15,847 bases of DNA from Lachnospiraceae bacterium (GCA_009774465.1 VSNT01000092.1:1-15847); one strand, 5' to 3'; numbered from the stretch's first letter, positions 1 through 7,494 are shown. Program-made: numbers and translations. The notes: generated by a model from the sequence alone, not told the origin.

Positions 1-72
1 TGTTTCTTCTTTGTTTCGTTCTCTGAATTCTTCTTTCGAATTTTCAGGGCTGCTTTGCTGTTTATTTGTCAC
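1..72 (-). CDS. Possible 5' end of an unidentified gene running off the left edge
   Basis: A GTG codon at 72-70 opens a frame that stays open for 24 codons to the window edge. The predicted start is strongly hydrophilic, rich in Glu, Lys, Arg, Asn and Gln, like a disordered cytoplasmic N-terminus. It lies about 33 nt downstream of the expected start site of the promoter at 112-140. The Shine-Dalgarno match is weak (only a GAGA-like stretch), so translation may start elsewhere, and two nearby ATGs lead only to a short frame that stops at once. No family can be recognised from so few residues. The promoter supports a transcribed gene here; the exact start is inferred. Confidence 0.35.
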   Translation of the reverse strand, partial: MTNKQQSSPENSKEEFRERNKEET

Positions 73-111
73 GGTTCAATGTCTCAACATCATTCGACGT
101 GCGACTTTCAT

Positions 112-140
112 ATAATATCAGAATGTAAAATTATTGTCAA
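112..140 (-). promoter_or_regulatory. Sigma-A type promoter pointing out of the left edge
   Basis: On the minus strand a perfect -35 TTGACA (140-135) is followed by a 17-nt spacer and a -10 TATTAT (117-112). Five of six -10 bases match TATAAT. An A/T-tract region lies directly upstream (149-172) and could serve as an UP element. Transcription would begin near 105 and run to the left. This is one of the two best consensus promoters in the window. Confidence 0.7.
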
Positions 141-148
141 TATATTCC

Positions 149-172
149 GGAAAATTTTTTAAAAATTTTTCC
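149..172. other. AT-rich near-palindrome: UP element or weak hairpin
   Basis: Twenty-four bases bounded by GG and CC hold alternating A and T tracts and are nearly self-complementary. They sit between the cvpA-like stop codon (182) and the -35 box at 135-140. The position fits an UP element for the leftward promoter. A transcript could also fold here into an A-U hairpin, but there is no GC-rich stem or separate U-run, so I do not call it an intrinsic terminator. Confidence 0.4.
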
Positions 173-181
173 ATAATATTG

Positions 182-571
182 TTATGCCAAAATAGACAGC
201 CCCCAGTTTTTCAGGAAATATACCAGAAATCCTACAATCAATGCTGCCTCTGCCAATCCTACAACTGCGCCCAGCAATTTATCCACACCTTTAATAATTG
301 GCAGCTTGGAAATCAGCTCCAGAGACGTAAAAAGAATATGAACCAGGCGATAAATCAGGCATACCACAGCAAGAACTGCAACCATCTGAATTGTTTTTCC
401 AATCTCCTGATTTAAATAGCTGCCTACTGCTCCCAAAATGAGAACAACGCAGGCGCCTGCAATAACCATTGCAATAAGTGAAATAATTTCCTGAATCATT
501 CCCTTGTGGAATCCTGCTGTAATTCTCCATATAAAAATAATAGCAATTATAATTAATGCAATGTAATACAT
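182..571 (-). CDS. CvpA family membrane protein
   Basis: The 129-residue product is almost wholly hydrophobic, with about four predicted membrane segments (roughly residues 2-18, 28-50, 62-82 and 100-120). The pattern of an N-terminal helix, a Gly-rich basic turn (FHKGMIQE, about 21-28) and a late segment with a GAVVGLAEAALIVG-like stretch is typical of the CvpA family. In E. coli CvpA is linked to colicin V production and bile-salt tolerance. The E. coli protein is about 160 residues, so this one lacks the C-terminal tail. Start: ATG at 571, with AAAGG 5-10 nt upstream. It lies 63 nt after the DUF5711 gene, probably in the same operon. Its role here is unknown; family assignment is by recognition of the sequence pattern. 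Confidence 0.7.
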   Translation of the reverse strand: MYYIALIIIAIIFIWRITAGFHKGMIQEIISLIAMVIAGACVVLILGAVGSYLNQEIGKTIQMVAVLAVVCLIYRLVHILFTSLELISKLPIIKGVDKLLGAVVGLAEAALIVGFLVYFLKNWGLSILA

Positions 572-634
572 TTGTACCTTTCTGCCGCCTTTATCAGCTC
601 AGCTTTTCACACATAAAAATCAAAACCGTTTTAT

Positions 635-1846
635 CTATTTCAGCTCAATTGTATCGATAGAATCCATCGTCACCGTAATATACTTATAAATAGAAGAAGT
701 GGGGATAACCAGGCAGGTGCTTTTATCAAACTCGCCTGTAAACTTATCCACGCCTTTTATATTACAGATCTGGCAGTCCATATCATTATAAATGATAATC
801 TGGTCCTTATTGAAAACGATATCCGTATATTCTATGTCAAACAACTGTGAATGGATCTTACTTCCTGATGTATTATAAACATCCAGCCGGTAAGCCGACT
901 CCCCGCTTTGATTTATGAAAACCAGCCCTACATAATCTTCATTATAATAAATGCTTTGCACTTCCTCTTCCAGCAGACTTGACGCAATATTCGCAGGTTT
1001 TTCCGCTCCGGAAAAAAATACAATACGGTCATCTGATACACCAAAGGATGTATCATTATTCATAAATTGAATATAAGGCAGTATTGTCCCCGCATAATCA
1101 TAGCCGCTTACGTAATTATCCGCTTCATTTTTTCCCACTTCGCCAAAGTTGTAAAATGCTACGGAAGATTTCATATTTCCACTATCCACATACAAGTATG
1201 AAATCGCCATAATTTTCCCATTTGGGCTGAGGCTGATGCTGACAGGATATCCGCTTTTGTCCATAGTTGCTCTGGATTCTACAATCGGCGTCTCCGTGTC
1301 TTCGTTGGCATTATAAACATAAATTCTGGTAACATCCACATCATCCAGCACTGCGGCTACCACGCAGTTCTCAGAAACACAAAAGTTTCTGATTGGAAGG
1401 TTTGTCTTAACCGTTCCTTTGATTCCATACTTATCCACAACATAAATGGCTCGTCCATTATAATCTCCAATTGCCGCGGTCTGTCCACAGGTTGAAATCA
1501 ATGGCGTCTGTATTTCATAAGTCCTGTTCCATACTGCATTTCCCTTAGGATCAATGCAGCTTGCTCCATCCTTACTGTACAAAAGAATGCTTCCATCCAG
1601 ATTTTTAACATTTGCTCCCTGCACTATCGTCACAGAACTGGAACTTGCAACAACACTTTCTGTAAAAACTTTATTTTTCCACTGTAAGATCAAAAAAGCA
1701 ATAATTACTGTCAATAGTAAAATAAAAAGAACGGTTCTATAAAAAAATGTCAGCTTATGGCTGCGGATTTTTTCCTTATAATCAATATTTTTTATTGTGC
1801 TTTGTCTTTTTTCTTTTTCCTTAAAATAATCCCGCAAGCTTGACAT
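635..1846 (-). CDS. DUF5711 family membrane-anchored beta-propeller-like protein
   Basis: The product has 403 residues. A basic cytoplasmic N-terminus of about 30 residues leads into one membrane helix (about residues 32-55, rich in Leu, Ile, Phe and Val). After it come about 345 residues outside the membrane, made of repeated short beta-strand blocks such as DGSILLYSKDG, GRAIYVVDKYG and IYVYNAN. That rhythm resembles a seven- or eight-bladed WD40/PQQ-type propeller, and the whole matches my knowledge of DUF5711, found in Lachnospiraceae. I chose ATG 1846 because GGAGAT lies six bases upstream; a longer frame would begin at 1873 but has no such site. It sits between the gene at 1883-2476 and the CvpA-like gene with short gaps, so the three are probably co-transcribed. 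No catalytic residues are evident; a sensor or scaffold role at the cell surface is inference. Confidence 0.7.
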   Translation of the reverse strand: MSSLRDYFKEKEKRQSTIKNIDYKEKIRSHKLTFFYRTVLFILLLTVIIAFLILQWKNKVFTESVVASSSSVTIVQGANVKNLDGSILLYSKDGASCIDPKGNAVWNRTYEIQTPLISTCGQTAAIGDYNGRAIYVVDKYGIKGTVKTNLPIRNFCVSENCVVAAVLDDVDVTRIYVYNANEDTETPIVESRATMDKSGYPVSISLSPNGKIMAISYLYVDSGNMKSSVAFYNFGEVGKNEADNYVSGYDYAGTILPYIQFMNNDTSFGVSDDRIVFFSGAEKPANIASSLLEEEVQSIYYNEDYVGLVFINQSGESAYRLDVYNTSGSKIHSQLFDIEYTDIVFNKDQIIIYNDMDCQICNIKGVDKFTGEFDKSTCLVIPTSSIYKYITVTMDSIDTIELK

Positions 1847-1852
1847 ATGCCT

Positions 1853-1858
1853 ATCTCC
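1853..1858 (-). promoter_or_regulatory. Shine-Dalgarno site fixing the DUF5711 start
   Basis: GGAGAT on the minus strand lies six bases before ATG 1846. It makes that codon the likely start instead of the in-frame ATG nine codons upstream. Confidence 0.7.
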
Positions 1859-1882
1859 AAATCTTTCGTGCAAAAAATGCCC

Positions 1883-2476
1883 CTACCTGTCTGTTTCTGC
1901 CATAATCACCGCTCTGCCGGCAGCCTCCACAAACCCATACATTTTATCATAATCATTGATGGATGTCACTGCTATGGTTAACAGGAAAATTCCCATCCCG
2001 TAAAATAATCGTTTGATCGCATCTCCCAGGGAAAATGATGGTTTTTCCATTGCAACAGCCTTTCTTCTTTTCCTCTCAAAGCATGCGATCAAATAATTCT
2101 GCATAGGTTCATTTGTTTCATAGAAAATGTAATATCCATTCCTTTTTCCCGGCCACTCCTGTTTCTTCCCGTAAATGTTTACATAACCGATCAGTTCATA
2201 CTTATCAAAAAAATCTTTTCTGACCTGCTCTTCATCTCTCCCATATTCCAACTCTTCAATTACACTGGCCGCACCGTATATCATAAAAATCTTTCTGCTT
2301 TCACTGCGGTAAACATGTCCAAAGAGAGCAACCCGAATCGGAATTTTTTCCAAACTCATCTTAAGATCATGTAAGTATGTATATACATAATCTTCCATGT
2401 AAACACGGTCTTCTCCATTTATCTTTCCAACCAGTCTGACCATTTCCGGTAATTGCATTTCCATCCCCCATTCCAT
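1883..2476 (-). CDS. Conserved hypothetical protein, possible MPN-like domain plus C-terminal membrane segment
   Basis: The protein has 197 residues (191 if ATG 2458 is used, which has GGGGGA five bases upstream; the first ATG has only a weak AGGCAG). Residues about 20-125 alternate strands and helices: a helix around VYMEDYVYTYLHDL, a strand VALFGHVYR, then FMIYGAASVI. This order vaguely recalls MPN/JAB-like domains, but the zinc-binding His-x-His...Asp set of active JAMM proteases is not evident, so any such domain would be inactive. A basic patch (KRRKA, about 135-139) precedes one hydrophobic segment (about 155-172) and a short tail. It is the first gene of the set with DUF5711 and CvpA. 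I do not recognise a named family; the MPN idea is inference. Confidence 0.55.
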   Translation of the reverse strand: MEWGMEMQLPEMVRLVGKINGEDRVYMEDYVYTYLHDLKMSLEKIPIRVALFGHVYRSESRKIFMIYGAASVIEELEYGRDEEQVRKDFFDKYELIGYVNIYGKKQEWPGKRNGYYIFYETNEPMQNYLIACFERKRRKAVAMEKPSFSLGDAIKRLFYGMGIFLLTIAVTSINDYDKMYGFVEAAGRAVIMAETDR

Positions 2477-2572
2477 ATAAGCTGCCTGTATTTTCAGTTT
2501 AGCATACTATATACATGAAATGAGTTGTAATGCATCGTTAAAGAAGGACGTTTAACTACATCTGCCAAATTT

Positions 2573-3634
2573 TTAACATTTTTCCCTCGAATCCTCGGTA
2601 AAAAATTTGTATATTGTAGTACTTACGTATTCTCTGTCCGGTCCAAATACTGCTGAAGGGAATTCCGCCCTGTTTGCTGTGTCAGGAAAATACTGTGTTT
2701 CCAGACACATACCGCTTCTGGCGCCATATAAGATGCCTTCCTTTCCCTTCTGAGGTGTTATAAAGTTACCTGCATAAAACTGCACCCCCGGCAGATCTGT
2801 ATAGGCTTTCATGCAGCGTCCCGTCACAGGCTCTTTCACAGTGGCAAATTCTCTTAAGGTCCCATCCCAATGATCAATCACCCAGTTGTGATCATATCCG
2901 CCTGTCAGTTTAAGCTGGGAATCCTCTGCTTCAATTTCTTTCCCGATTCTTTTTTCCTTTGTAAAGTCAAAAGGTGTATTTACTACCGGCGCAATTTCTC
3001 CGGTAGGAATTGCACCTTCTGCCACCGGCGTATATGCAGATGCCTTTAACTCAAGAACATGGTCATAGATTTTTTCCCTGTGTCCTGCCAGATTAAAATA
3101 AGAATGATTCGTCATGTTGATAATTGTATTTTTATCACTGACTGCCTCATAATGAATCTTTATTTCATTTTCTTCCGTAAGACTGTATGTAACCTGAATC
3201 TTCTTATTGCCGGGAAATCCCATGCATCCATCTTCATCTTCCAGTGTTAACGTAACAGCCATTTCTTCTGCTTCCGCCACCCAGACTCTCTTGTGGTATC
3301 CCAAATCATGATGGCTGTGAAGGTTATTTTCACCGTCGTTTGCACACAGCAGATATTCCTGTCCATCAAGCATAAAGGCAGCGCCTTTGATACGGTTGGC
3401 GTTCGGTCCTACTGTAGCACCAAAAAAACAGCCATTTTCAAAATATGGCTCCAGGGAATCATACCCGAGTACAACATCATCTTCCCTGCCCTCTTTATCC
3501 GGCACGATTAAGTTTACCAGTATGGCACCGTAATTAATGATACCAGCTTTCATTCCTTTGGAATTTTCAAGCCAGTATCTGTCAATCTCCACTCCGTCTT
3601 TTGTATGTCCAAAAACTTCTTTTCTTACACTCAT
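2573..3634 (-). CDS. galM: Aldose 1-epimerase (galactose mutarotase)
   Basis: GalM interconverts the alpha and beta anomers of galactose and glucose in the cytoplasm, feeding the Leloir pathway. The 353-residue product has the usual length and the single beta-sandwich fold. Family landmarks, numbered from the chosen start, are His106 in NNLHSHHD, the catalytic-acid His177 in TNHSYFNL, Asp248 in GYDHNW and the catalytic base Glu312 in CLETQYFPD. I chose ATG 3634 because GAGGT lies six bases upstream; another ATG at 3640 abuts that site too closely. The gene starts 20 bases after the recR stop and is likely the last gene of the pfk-dnaX-ybaB-recR-galM transcript. No gal genes are next to it. 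Identification is firm; the exact substrate range is not shown by sequence. Confidence 0.93.
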   Translation of the reverse strand: MSVRKEVFGHTKDGVEIDRYWLENSKGMKAGIINYGAILVNLIVPDKEGREDDVVLGYDSLEPYFENGCFFGATVGPNANRIKGAAFMLDGQEYLLCANDGENNLHSHHDLGYHKRVWVAEAEEMAVTLTLEDEDGCMGFPGNKKIQVTYSLTEENEIKIHYEAVSDKNTIINMTNHSYFNLAGHREKIYDHVLELKASAYTPVAEGAIPTGEIAPVVNTPFDFTKEKRIGKEIEAEDSQLKLTGGYDHNWVIDHWDGTLREFATVKEPVTGRCMKAYTDLPGVQFYAGNFITPQKGKEGILYGARSGMCLETQYFPDTANRAEFPSAVFGPDREYVSTTIYKFFTEDSREKC

Positions 3635-3654
3635 CTGCATACCTCATATTAAAA

Positions 3655-4251
3655 TTAAATTTCCACTCTGCCTTCCAATGCCCGCAAAAGCGTCACTTCA
3701 TCAATGTACTCCAAATCTCCTCCTACCGGAACGCCGCTGGCTATTCTGGTTACCTTAATTCCTGTAGGTTTGATTAACTTACTGATATACATGGCAGTAG
3801 TCTCACCTTCCAGGCTGGAGTTCGTTGCTATAATCACTTCGGAAACATTACCTTCCAGACGTGTGATCAATTCCTTGAGCCTGATATCCCCCGGTCCAAT
3901 TCCAAGCATGGGGGAAATTGCCCCGTGAAGTACATGATAAATACCTTCATATTTACCTGTCTTTTCATATGCCGCCAGATCCCTTGTGTTTTCAACTACC
4001 ATAATTGTACTGTGATCACGTTTTTCGTTGGCGCATACAGGACAAAGTTCATTGTCAGTTAAAGTAAAGCATTCCTTACAGTAACGAACATTTTCCTTAG
4101 CTTCTACAATCACTTTTGCAAGCCTGACCACCTTATCCTTGGGCATATTAATCAAGTGAAAAGCCAGCCTTTGTGCTGACTTGGAACCGATTCCCGGCAG
4201 ACCGGACAATTCGTCTATTAGTTTATTGATATGTCCGCTGTACAAATCCAT
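3655..4251 (-). CDS. recR: Recombination mediator protein RecR
   Basis: RecR works with RecF and RecO to load RecA on gapped DNA during recombinational repair. The 198 residues show the full order: a helix-hairpin-helix with GLPGIGSKSAQR (about 17-28), a four-Cys zinc finger (Cys58, Cys61, Cys70, Cys73), a Toprim domain (about 80-175, with VVENTRD and the acidic EGET motif) and the C-terminal GVPVGGDLEY segment. All expected residues are present. The start codon shares its A with the ybaB stop (TAATG), which implies translational coupling. This dnaX-ybaB-recR order is conserved across many bacteria. Confidence 0.96.
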   Translation of the reverse strand: MDLYSGHINKLIDELSGLPGIGSKSAQRLAFHLINMPKDKVVRLAKVIVEAKENVRYCKECFTLTDNELCPVCANEKRDHSTIMVVENTRDLAAYEKTGKYEGIYHVLHGAISPMLGIGPGDIRLKELITRLEGNVSEVIIATNSSLEGETTAMYISKLIKPTGIKVTRIASGVPVGGDLEYIDEVTLLRALEGRVEI

Positions 4252-4613
4252 TAGAAAGGAAGGCCTCCTCCCAGCCCAAGGCCCCCGGTCATCTTATTCA
4301 TAACCTGCGCATTTGCCTCTTCTGCCATGCGAAGCGCCTCATTTGCCGCCGCCATTACCAGATCTTCTAACATTTCAATGTCATCCGGATCAACTACCTC
4401 TTCGGATAATTTAACTTTTGTAATCTCCTTTTTCCCGGTTACGGTCACTTCAACAGCCCCGCCTCCTGCTTTTGCAGTAAATTCCTTTGTTTCCAGTTCC
4501 TTTTGGCTTTCTTCCATTTGGCGCTGCATCCTCTGTGCCTGCTTCATCAAGTTATTCATATTGCCGGGCATACCCCCCGGAAAGCCTCCTCGCTTTGCCA
4601 TATTCGTATCCAT
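4251..4613 (-). CDS. YbaB/EbfC family nucleoid-associated protein
   Basis: This small DNA-binding dimer is usually encoded between dnaX and recR, as here. The product is 120 residues from ATG 4613 or 116 from ATG 4601. The second begins MAKRGGFPGGMPG, the start seen in close relatives, and I think it equally likely; neither has a strong ribosome site. The Gly/Met-rich N-terminus is followed by a charged helix (MKQAQRMQRQMEESQKEL), a central beta-sheet with the GGGAVEVTVTG motif and a C-terminal helix ending in a Gly-rich tail. The family binds DNA as a tweezers-like dimer and affects nucleoid organisation. It overlaps recR by one base. Confidence 0.93.
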   Translation of the reverse strand: MDTNMAKRGGFPGGMPGNMNNLMKQAQRMQRQMEESQKELETKEFTAKAGGGAVEVTVTGKKEITKVKLSEEVVDPDDIEMLEDLVMAAANEALRMAEEANAQVMNKMTGGLGLGGGLPF

Positions 4614-4667
4614 CCATTCTTTGATTTAAATTATATTTTACTATTAACTATACTATATTTTCAAGTA

Positions 4668-6248
4668 CTACTCAATTTCTTCCACTTCCATATGGATCAC
4701 CTGGCTTACCAGTTTAGTCAGATTGGGGAAGGTTTCCTCCGGGTTTCTGTCCTGCCCGGAACTTTGAATGGTAATTTTCATCTGTTTACCTGTGAAATCA
4801 GCAATGATCCTTTGCAGTTCTTCCTTATGAGCATCTTCTTTAAAGTAATCCGAGGGCAGCCCTTCCGAAACTATAACAAGCAGACTGCCATCTCCTGCAA
4901 GACTTGGGTAGGCCGACTTTAAATATGCTTTCATGGGCATAGATGAATTTCCAACAACAGCAGACCACTTTCCCGCCGCTTCCTTAACATCTTCCGGAAC
5001 AGCCTTGGGCAACTGTGCAAGAGGTTTCTGCCCGGCAGCATGATCTTCCGGAGCGTTCCCGTCAGCCTGCATAATAACAGCCCCTGCCGGAATTCCGTTC
5101 GCTATCTTTTCTTCAAGCTGTCTGATGCGGTCTGCAAGGGACTGAGTGTCTGTCTCCATGCTAGGCCTGCACAGCTTGATCAAAGCGATCTCAACTAAAA
5201 TTCTCTTTTGAGATGCATACTTAATCTGTCCTGACAGCTCTGACATTACCCTGATATAACGCATGATTATATCATTTTCCACCATCTGAGCTTCTTCTTT
5301 CAATCTTTCAAGGTTTTCTCTGGAAATATCGATAACATCCTCCGCGCCATCTGCTGTTCTGACCAGAAGCAGATTTCTAAGATACCAGGTAAAATCTGAT
5401 ATAAACTGCGTTAATTCCCTGCCCTGCATGATAATTTCTTCCAACAGGGAAATTGCGCCCATAACATCTCCATTTAAAACGATTCTGAAAAGCCTGCTGA
5501 ATACTTCCGTGTCCACTGCCCCAAGTACATCCAAAACCTTGTCATAGGTAAGCTCCTGACCAAAATGGAAAGCAATGCACTGGTCTAAAAGACTTAAGGC
5601 ATCACGCATAGAGCCATCCGCTGTCTTTGCAATATAGCGGATGGCCTTTTCTTCTACCAAAACCTGCTCCTTTTCCATCAATTCCCTGATTCTGTCAGAA
5701 ATCGTATCAATTGTAATTCTTTTAAAATCATATCTCTGACATCTGGATAAAATCGTTATTGGTATTTTATGCACTTCTGTTGTCGCCAAAATAAAAATCA
5801 CATAGGAAGGCGGCTCCTCCAGGGTTTTTAACAGAGCATTAAAGGCTCCTATGGAAAGCATATGAACTTCATCAATAATATAAACCTTATATTTTCCCTC
5901 AGCAGGAGAGTATGTTACCTCATCCACAATCTCACGAATACTGTCAACGCCATTGTTGGAAGCGGCATCAATTTCAATTACATTCATACTTGCTCCGGCG
6001 GCAATCGCCCGGCAGATGGCGCATTCCCCACAGGGACTGCCATCTGTCGGATGCTCACAATTCACTGCTCTGGCGAATATTTTTGCAATTGTCGTTTTAC
6101 CGGTTCCTCTTGTTCCGCAAAAAAGGTAAGCATGAGAGGTACGTTCTGCTTTAATTTGATTTTTCAGTGTAGTAACTATATGATCCTGTCCCTTTACATC
6201 TTCAAAAGCTGCAGGACGGAATTTTCTGTAAAGGGCTGTATACGACAT
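4668..6248 (-). CDS. dnaX: DNA polymerase III subunit gamma/tau
   Basis: DnaX is the motor subunit of the clamp loader that places the sliding clamp on DNA. The 526-residue product holds a Walker A motif GTRGTGKTT (45-53), a zinc knuckle (Cys64, Cys73, Cys76, Cys79), Walker B DEVHM (126-130) and the SRC arginine-finger motif (168-170). These form an AAA+ domain, followed by the gamma collar domain (about 220-360), a linker of low complexity and a tau-like C-terminal domain. I see no A-rich slippery site of the E. coli kind, so only one product is expected. The start has AAGGA seven bases upstream. It lies 39 bases after the phosphofructokinase stop and 54 bases before ybaB. Confidence 0.96.
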   Translation of the reverse strand: MSYTALYRKFRPAAFEDVKGQDHIVTTLKNQIKAERTSHAYLFCGTRGTGKTTIAKIFARAVNCEHPTDGSPCGECAICRAIAAGASMNVIEIDAASNNGVDSIREIVDEVTYSPAEGKYKVYIIDEVHMLSIGAFNALLKTLEEPPSYVIFILATTEVHKIPITILSRCQRYDFKRITIDTISDRIRELMEKEQVLVEEKAIRYIAKTADGSMRDALSLLDQCIAFHFGQELTYDKVLDVLGAVDTEVFSRLFRIVLNGDVMGAISLLEEIIMQGRELTQFISDFTWYLRNLLLVRTADGAEDVIDISRENLERLKEEAQMVENDIIMRYIRVMSELSGQIKYASQKRILVEIALIKLCRPSMETDTQSLADRIRQLEEKIANGIPAGAVIMQADGNAPEDHAAGQKPLAQLPKAVPEDVKEAAGKWSAVVGNSSMPMKAYLKSAYPSLAGDGSLLVIVSEGLPSDYFKEDAHKEELQRIIADFTGKQMKITIQSSGQDRNPEETFPNLTKLVSQVIHMEVEEIE

Positions 6249-6287
6249 GTCCTTTTCCTTCCAAATATATTAAATAAAATACCCTGA

Positions 6288-7367
6288 TCAGCCTCCAAAG
6301 CTGATTCCAAGCAGTTTTGCTTCTTTTACAATAGATGCGTCCGGAGCAATCATCTTTAATTTTCCGGCTACTTCTTCCAAAGGTACCTTGACTACTTCAC
6401 GATTCCTGTAGCCAATCATAAATCCATATTCACCCTTTAAAATAAGCTCTCCTGCCTCTGCTCCCAGACGGCTTGCAAACACACGGTCATACGGGCAGGG
6501 ACTTCCTCCTCTTTGCGTATGTCCGGGAACCGTAACCCTTACTTCATGCCCTGTCATTTTCTCAATCTGCTGGGCCAGTTCATAGGAAACGGAAGGGAAT
6601 TTATAGTTTTTCATTTTTTCTTTATATTCTTTCTTGGACAGTTTGGCATCTTCCTTGGATATAGCGCCTTCTGCCACTGCAAGAATTGTAAATTTGCTTC
6701 CGTTATCGTTACGTTCCTGTATTTTTCCTACCACCTTCTTAATATCGTAAGGAATTTCAGGAATCAGGATAATATCAGCGCCGCCTGCCATGCCGGCATT
6801 TAAGGTCAGCCAGCCAACCTTGTGTCCCATGACTTCAACAATAAATACTCTTCCATGAGACGCTGCTGTCGTATGAATGCAGTCAATTGCGTCAGTTGCT
6901 ATATTCACTGCGCTCTGGAAACCAAAAGTCATATCGGTTCCCCATAAATCATTGTCAATTGTTTTCGGCAGAGTAATTATATTCAATCCTTCTTCACGAA
7001 GAAGATTTGCTGTCTTGTGGGTTCCGTTTCCTCCCAAAATAACCAGACAGTCCAGACGCAGCTTATAATAATTCTGTTTCATTGCGTCCACTTTATCAAT
7101 TCCGTTTTCATCCGGATCTTTAATCGTTTTAAAAGGAGTCCGTGAACTGCCTAAAATTGTGCCGCCCTTTGTAAGTATTCCTGAAAAATCATGTCCGCCC
7201 AGCATTCTGAAATTTCCGTAGATCAGCCCTTTATAGCCATCTATAAACCCGTAGATCTCAACATTTTCCTTGCTGTTTACAAGGCATTTTACCACCCCGC
7301 GCATAGCTGCATTCAGTGCCTGACAGTCACCGCCGCTTGTCAACATACCAATTCTTTTCACTTTCAC
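6288..7367 (-). CDS. 6-phosphofructokinase family enzyme with atypical GGNGT active site
   Basis: The enzyme phosphorylates fructose 6-phosphate to fructose 1,6-bisphosphate, the committing step of glycolysis. The 359 residues (357 from GTG 7361, where the family's usual MKRIG start lies) show SGGDC (11-15), PKTIDND with base Asp138, VEVMG and PGHTQRGGSP (281-290). The phosphoryl-donor loop reads GGNGT (112-116): Asn114 replaces the Mg-binding Asp103 of the E. coli enzyme, Gly115 matches the ATP-type Gly104, while Lys135 matches the Lys of pyrophosphate-dependent enzymes. His182 stands where E. coli has Arg171. It therefore resembles the mixed-substrate group III rather than classical PfkA; the phosphoryl donor cannot be told. 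GTG 7367 has AAGGAGG four bases upstream. It leads the block with dnaX. Confidence 0.9.
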   Translation of the reverse strand: MKVKRIGMLTSGGDCQALNAAMRGVVKCLVNSKENVEIYGFIDGYKGLIYGNFRMLGGHDFSGILTKGGTILGSSRTPFKTIKDPDENGIDKVDAMKQNYYKLRLDCLVILGGNGTHKTANLLREEGLNIITLPKTIDNDLWGTDMTFGFQSAVNIATDAIDCIHTTAASHGRVFIVEVMGHKVGWLTLNAGMAGGADIILIPEIPYDIKKVVGKIQERNDNGSKFTILAVAEGAISKEDAKLSKKEYKEKMKNYKFPSVSYELAQQIEKMTGHEVRVTVPGHTQRGGSPCPYDRVFASRLGAEAGELILKGEYGFMIGYRNREVVKVPLEEVAGKLKMIAPDASIVKEAKLLGISFGG

Positions 7368-7420
7368 TCATCCTCCTTGTCCTCGTGTAAACGAATTTAT
7401 TTTTACATAATATATTAATT

Positions 7421-7449
7421 ATTATACATAATTTAAAACCGCTCTACAA
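7421..7449 (-). promoter_or_regulatory. Promoter of the phosphofructokinase-dnaX block
   Basis: On the minus strand a perfect -10 TATAAT (7426-7421) lies 17 bases from a partial -35 TTGTAG (7449-7444). Transcription should start near 7414, leaving a leader of about 47 bases. The promoter faces away from the CDF promoter at 7495-7523, and both flank the repeat at 7465-7490. Confidence 0.6.
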
Positions 7450-7464
7450 CTGTTTAGTGGTATT

Positions 7465-7490
7465 AAATTAACCACATAAATTAACCGCAT
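7465..7490. repeat. Tandem 13-bp repeat between divergent promoters, candidate operator
   Basis: Two adjacent copies, AAATTAACCACAT (7465-7477) and AAATTAACCGCAT (7478-7490), differ at one base. The first copy also forms a dyad with GTGG at 7457-7460 (GTGG...CCAC). The pair ends four bases before the CDF -35 box and lies 15 bases beyond the pfk -35 box, so a bound protein could affect both. The regulator is unknown. Confidence 0.5.
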
Positions 7491-7494
7491 TTTC

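Noticed and set aside
134..415. 93-codon open frame on the plus strand opposite the CvpA-like gene
   Set aside because: Antisense to a recognisable membrane protein, and its Gln/Asn/Cys-rich product resembles no family.
2494..2530. Promoter for the gene at 1883-2476 (TATAGT on the minus strand)
   Set aside because: The possible -10 has no acceptable -35 at 16-18 bases, so I could not support a promoter call.
2537..2556. Inverted repeat GTTAAA-8-TTTAAC between galM and the envelope set
   Set aside because: Only six A/T-rich pairs and no U-run, so not a terminator; no promoter close enough to call it an operator.
4503..4922. 139-codon open frame on the plus strand
   Set aside because: It spans antisense parts of ybaB and dnaX, both firmly identified, and has no promoter or ribosome site.
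4668..6248. Programmed frameshift in dnaX giving a gamma form
   Set aside because: No A-rich slippery heptamer is visible in the coding strand at the expected place.
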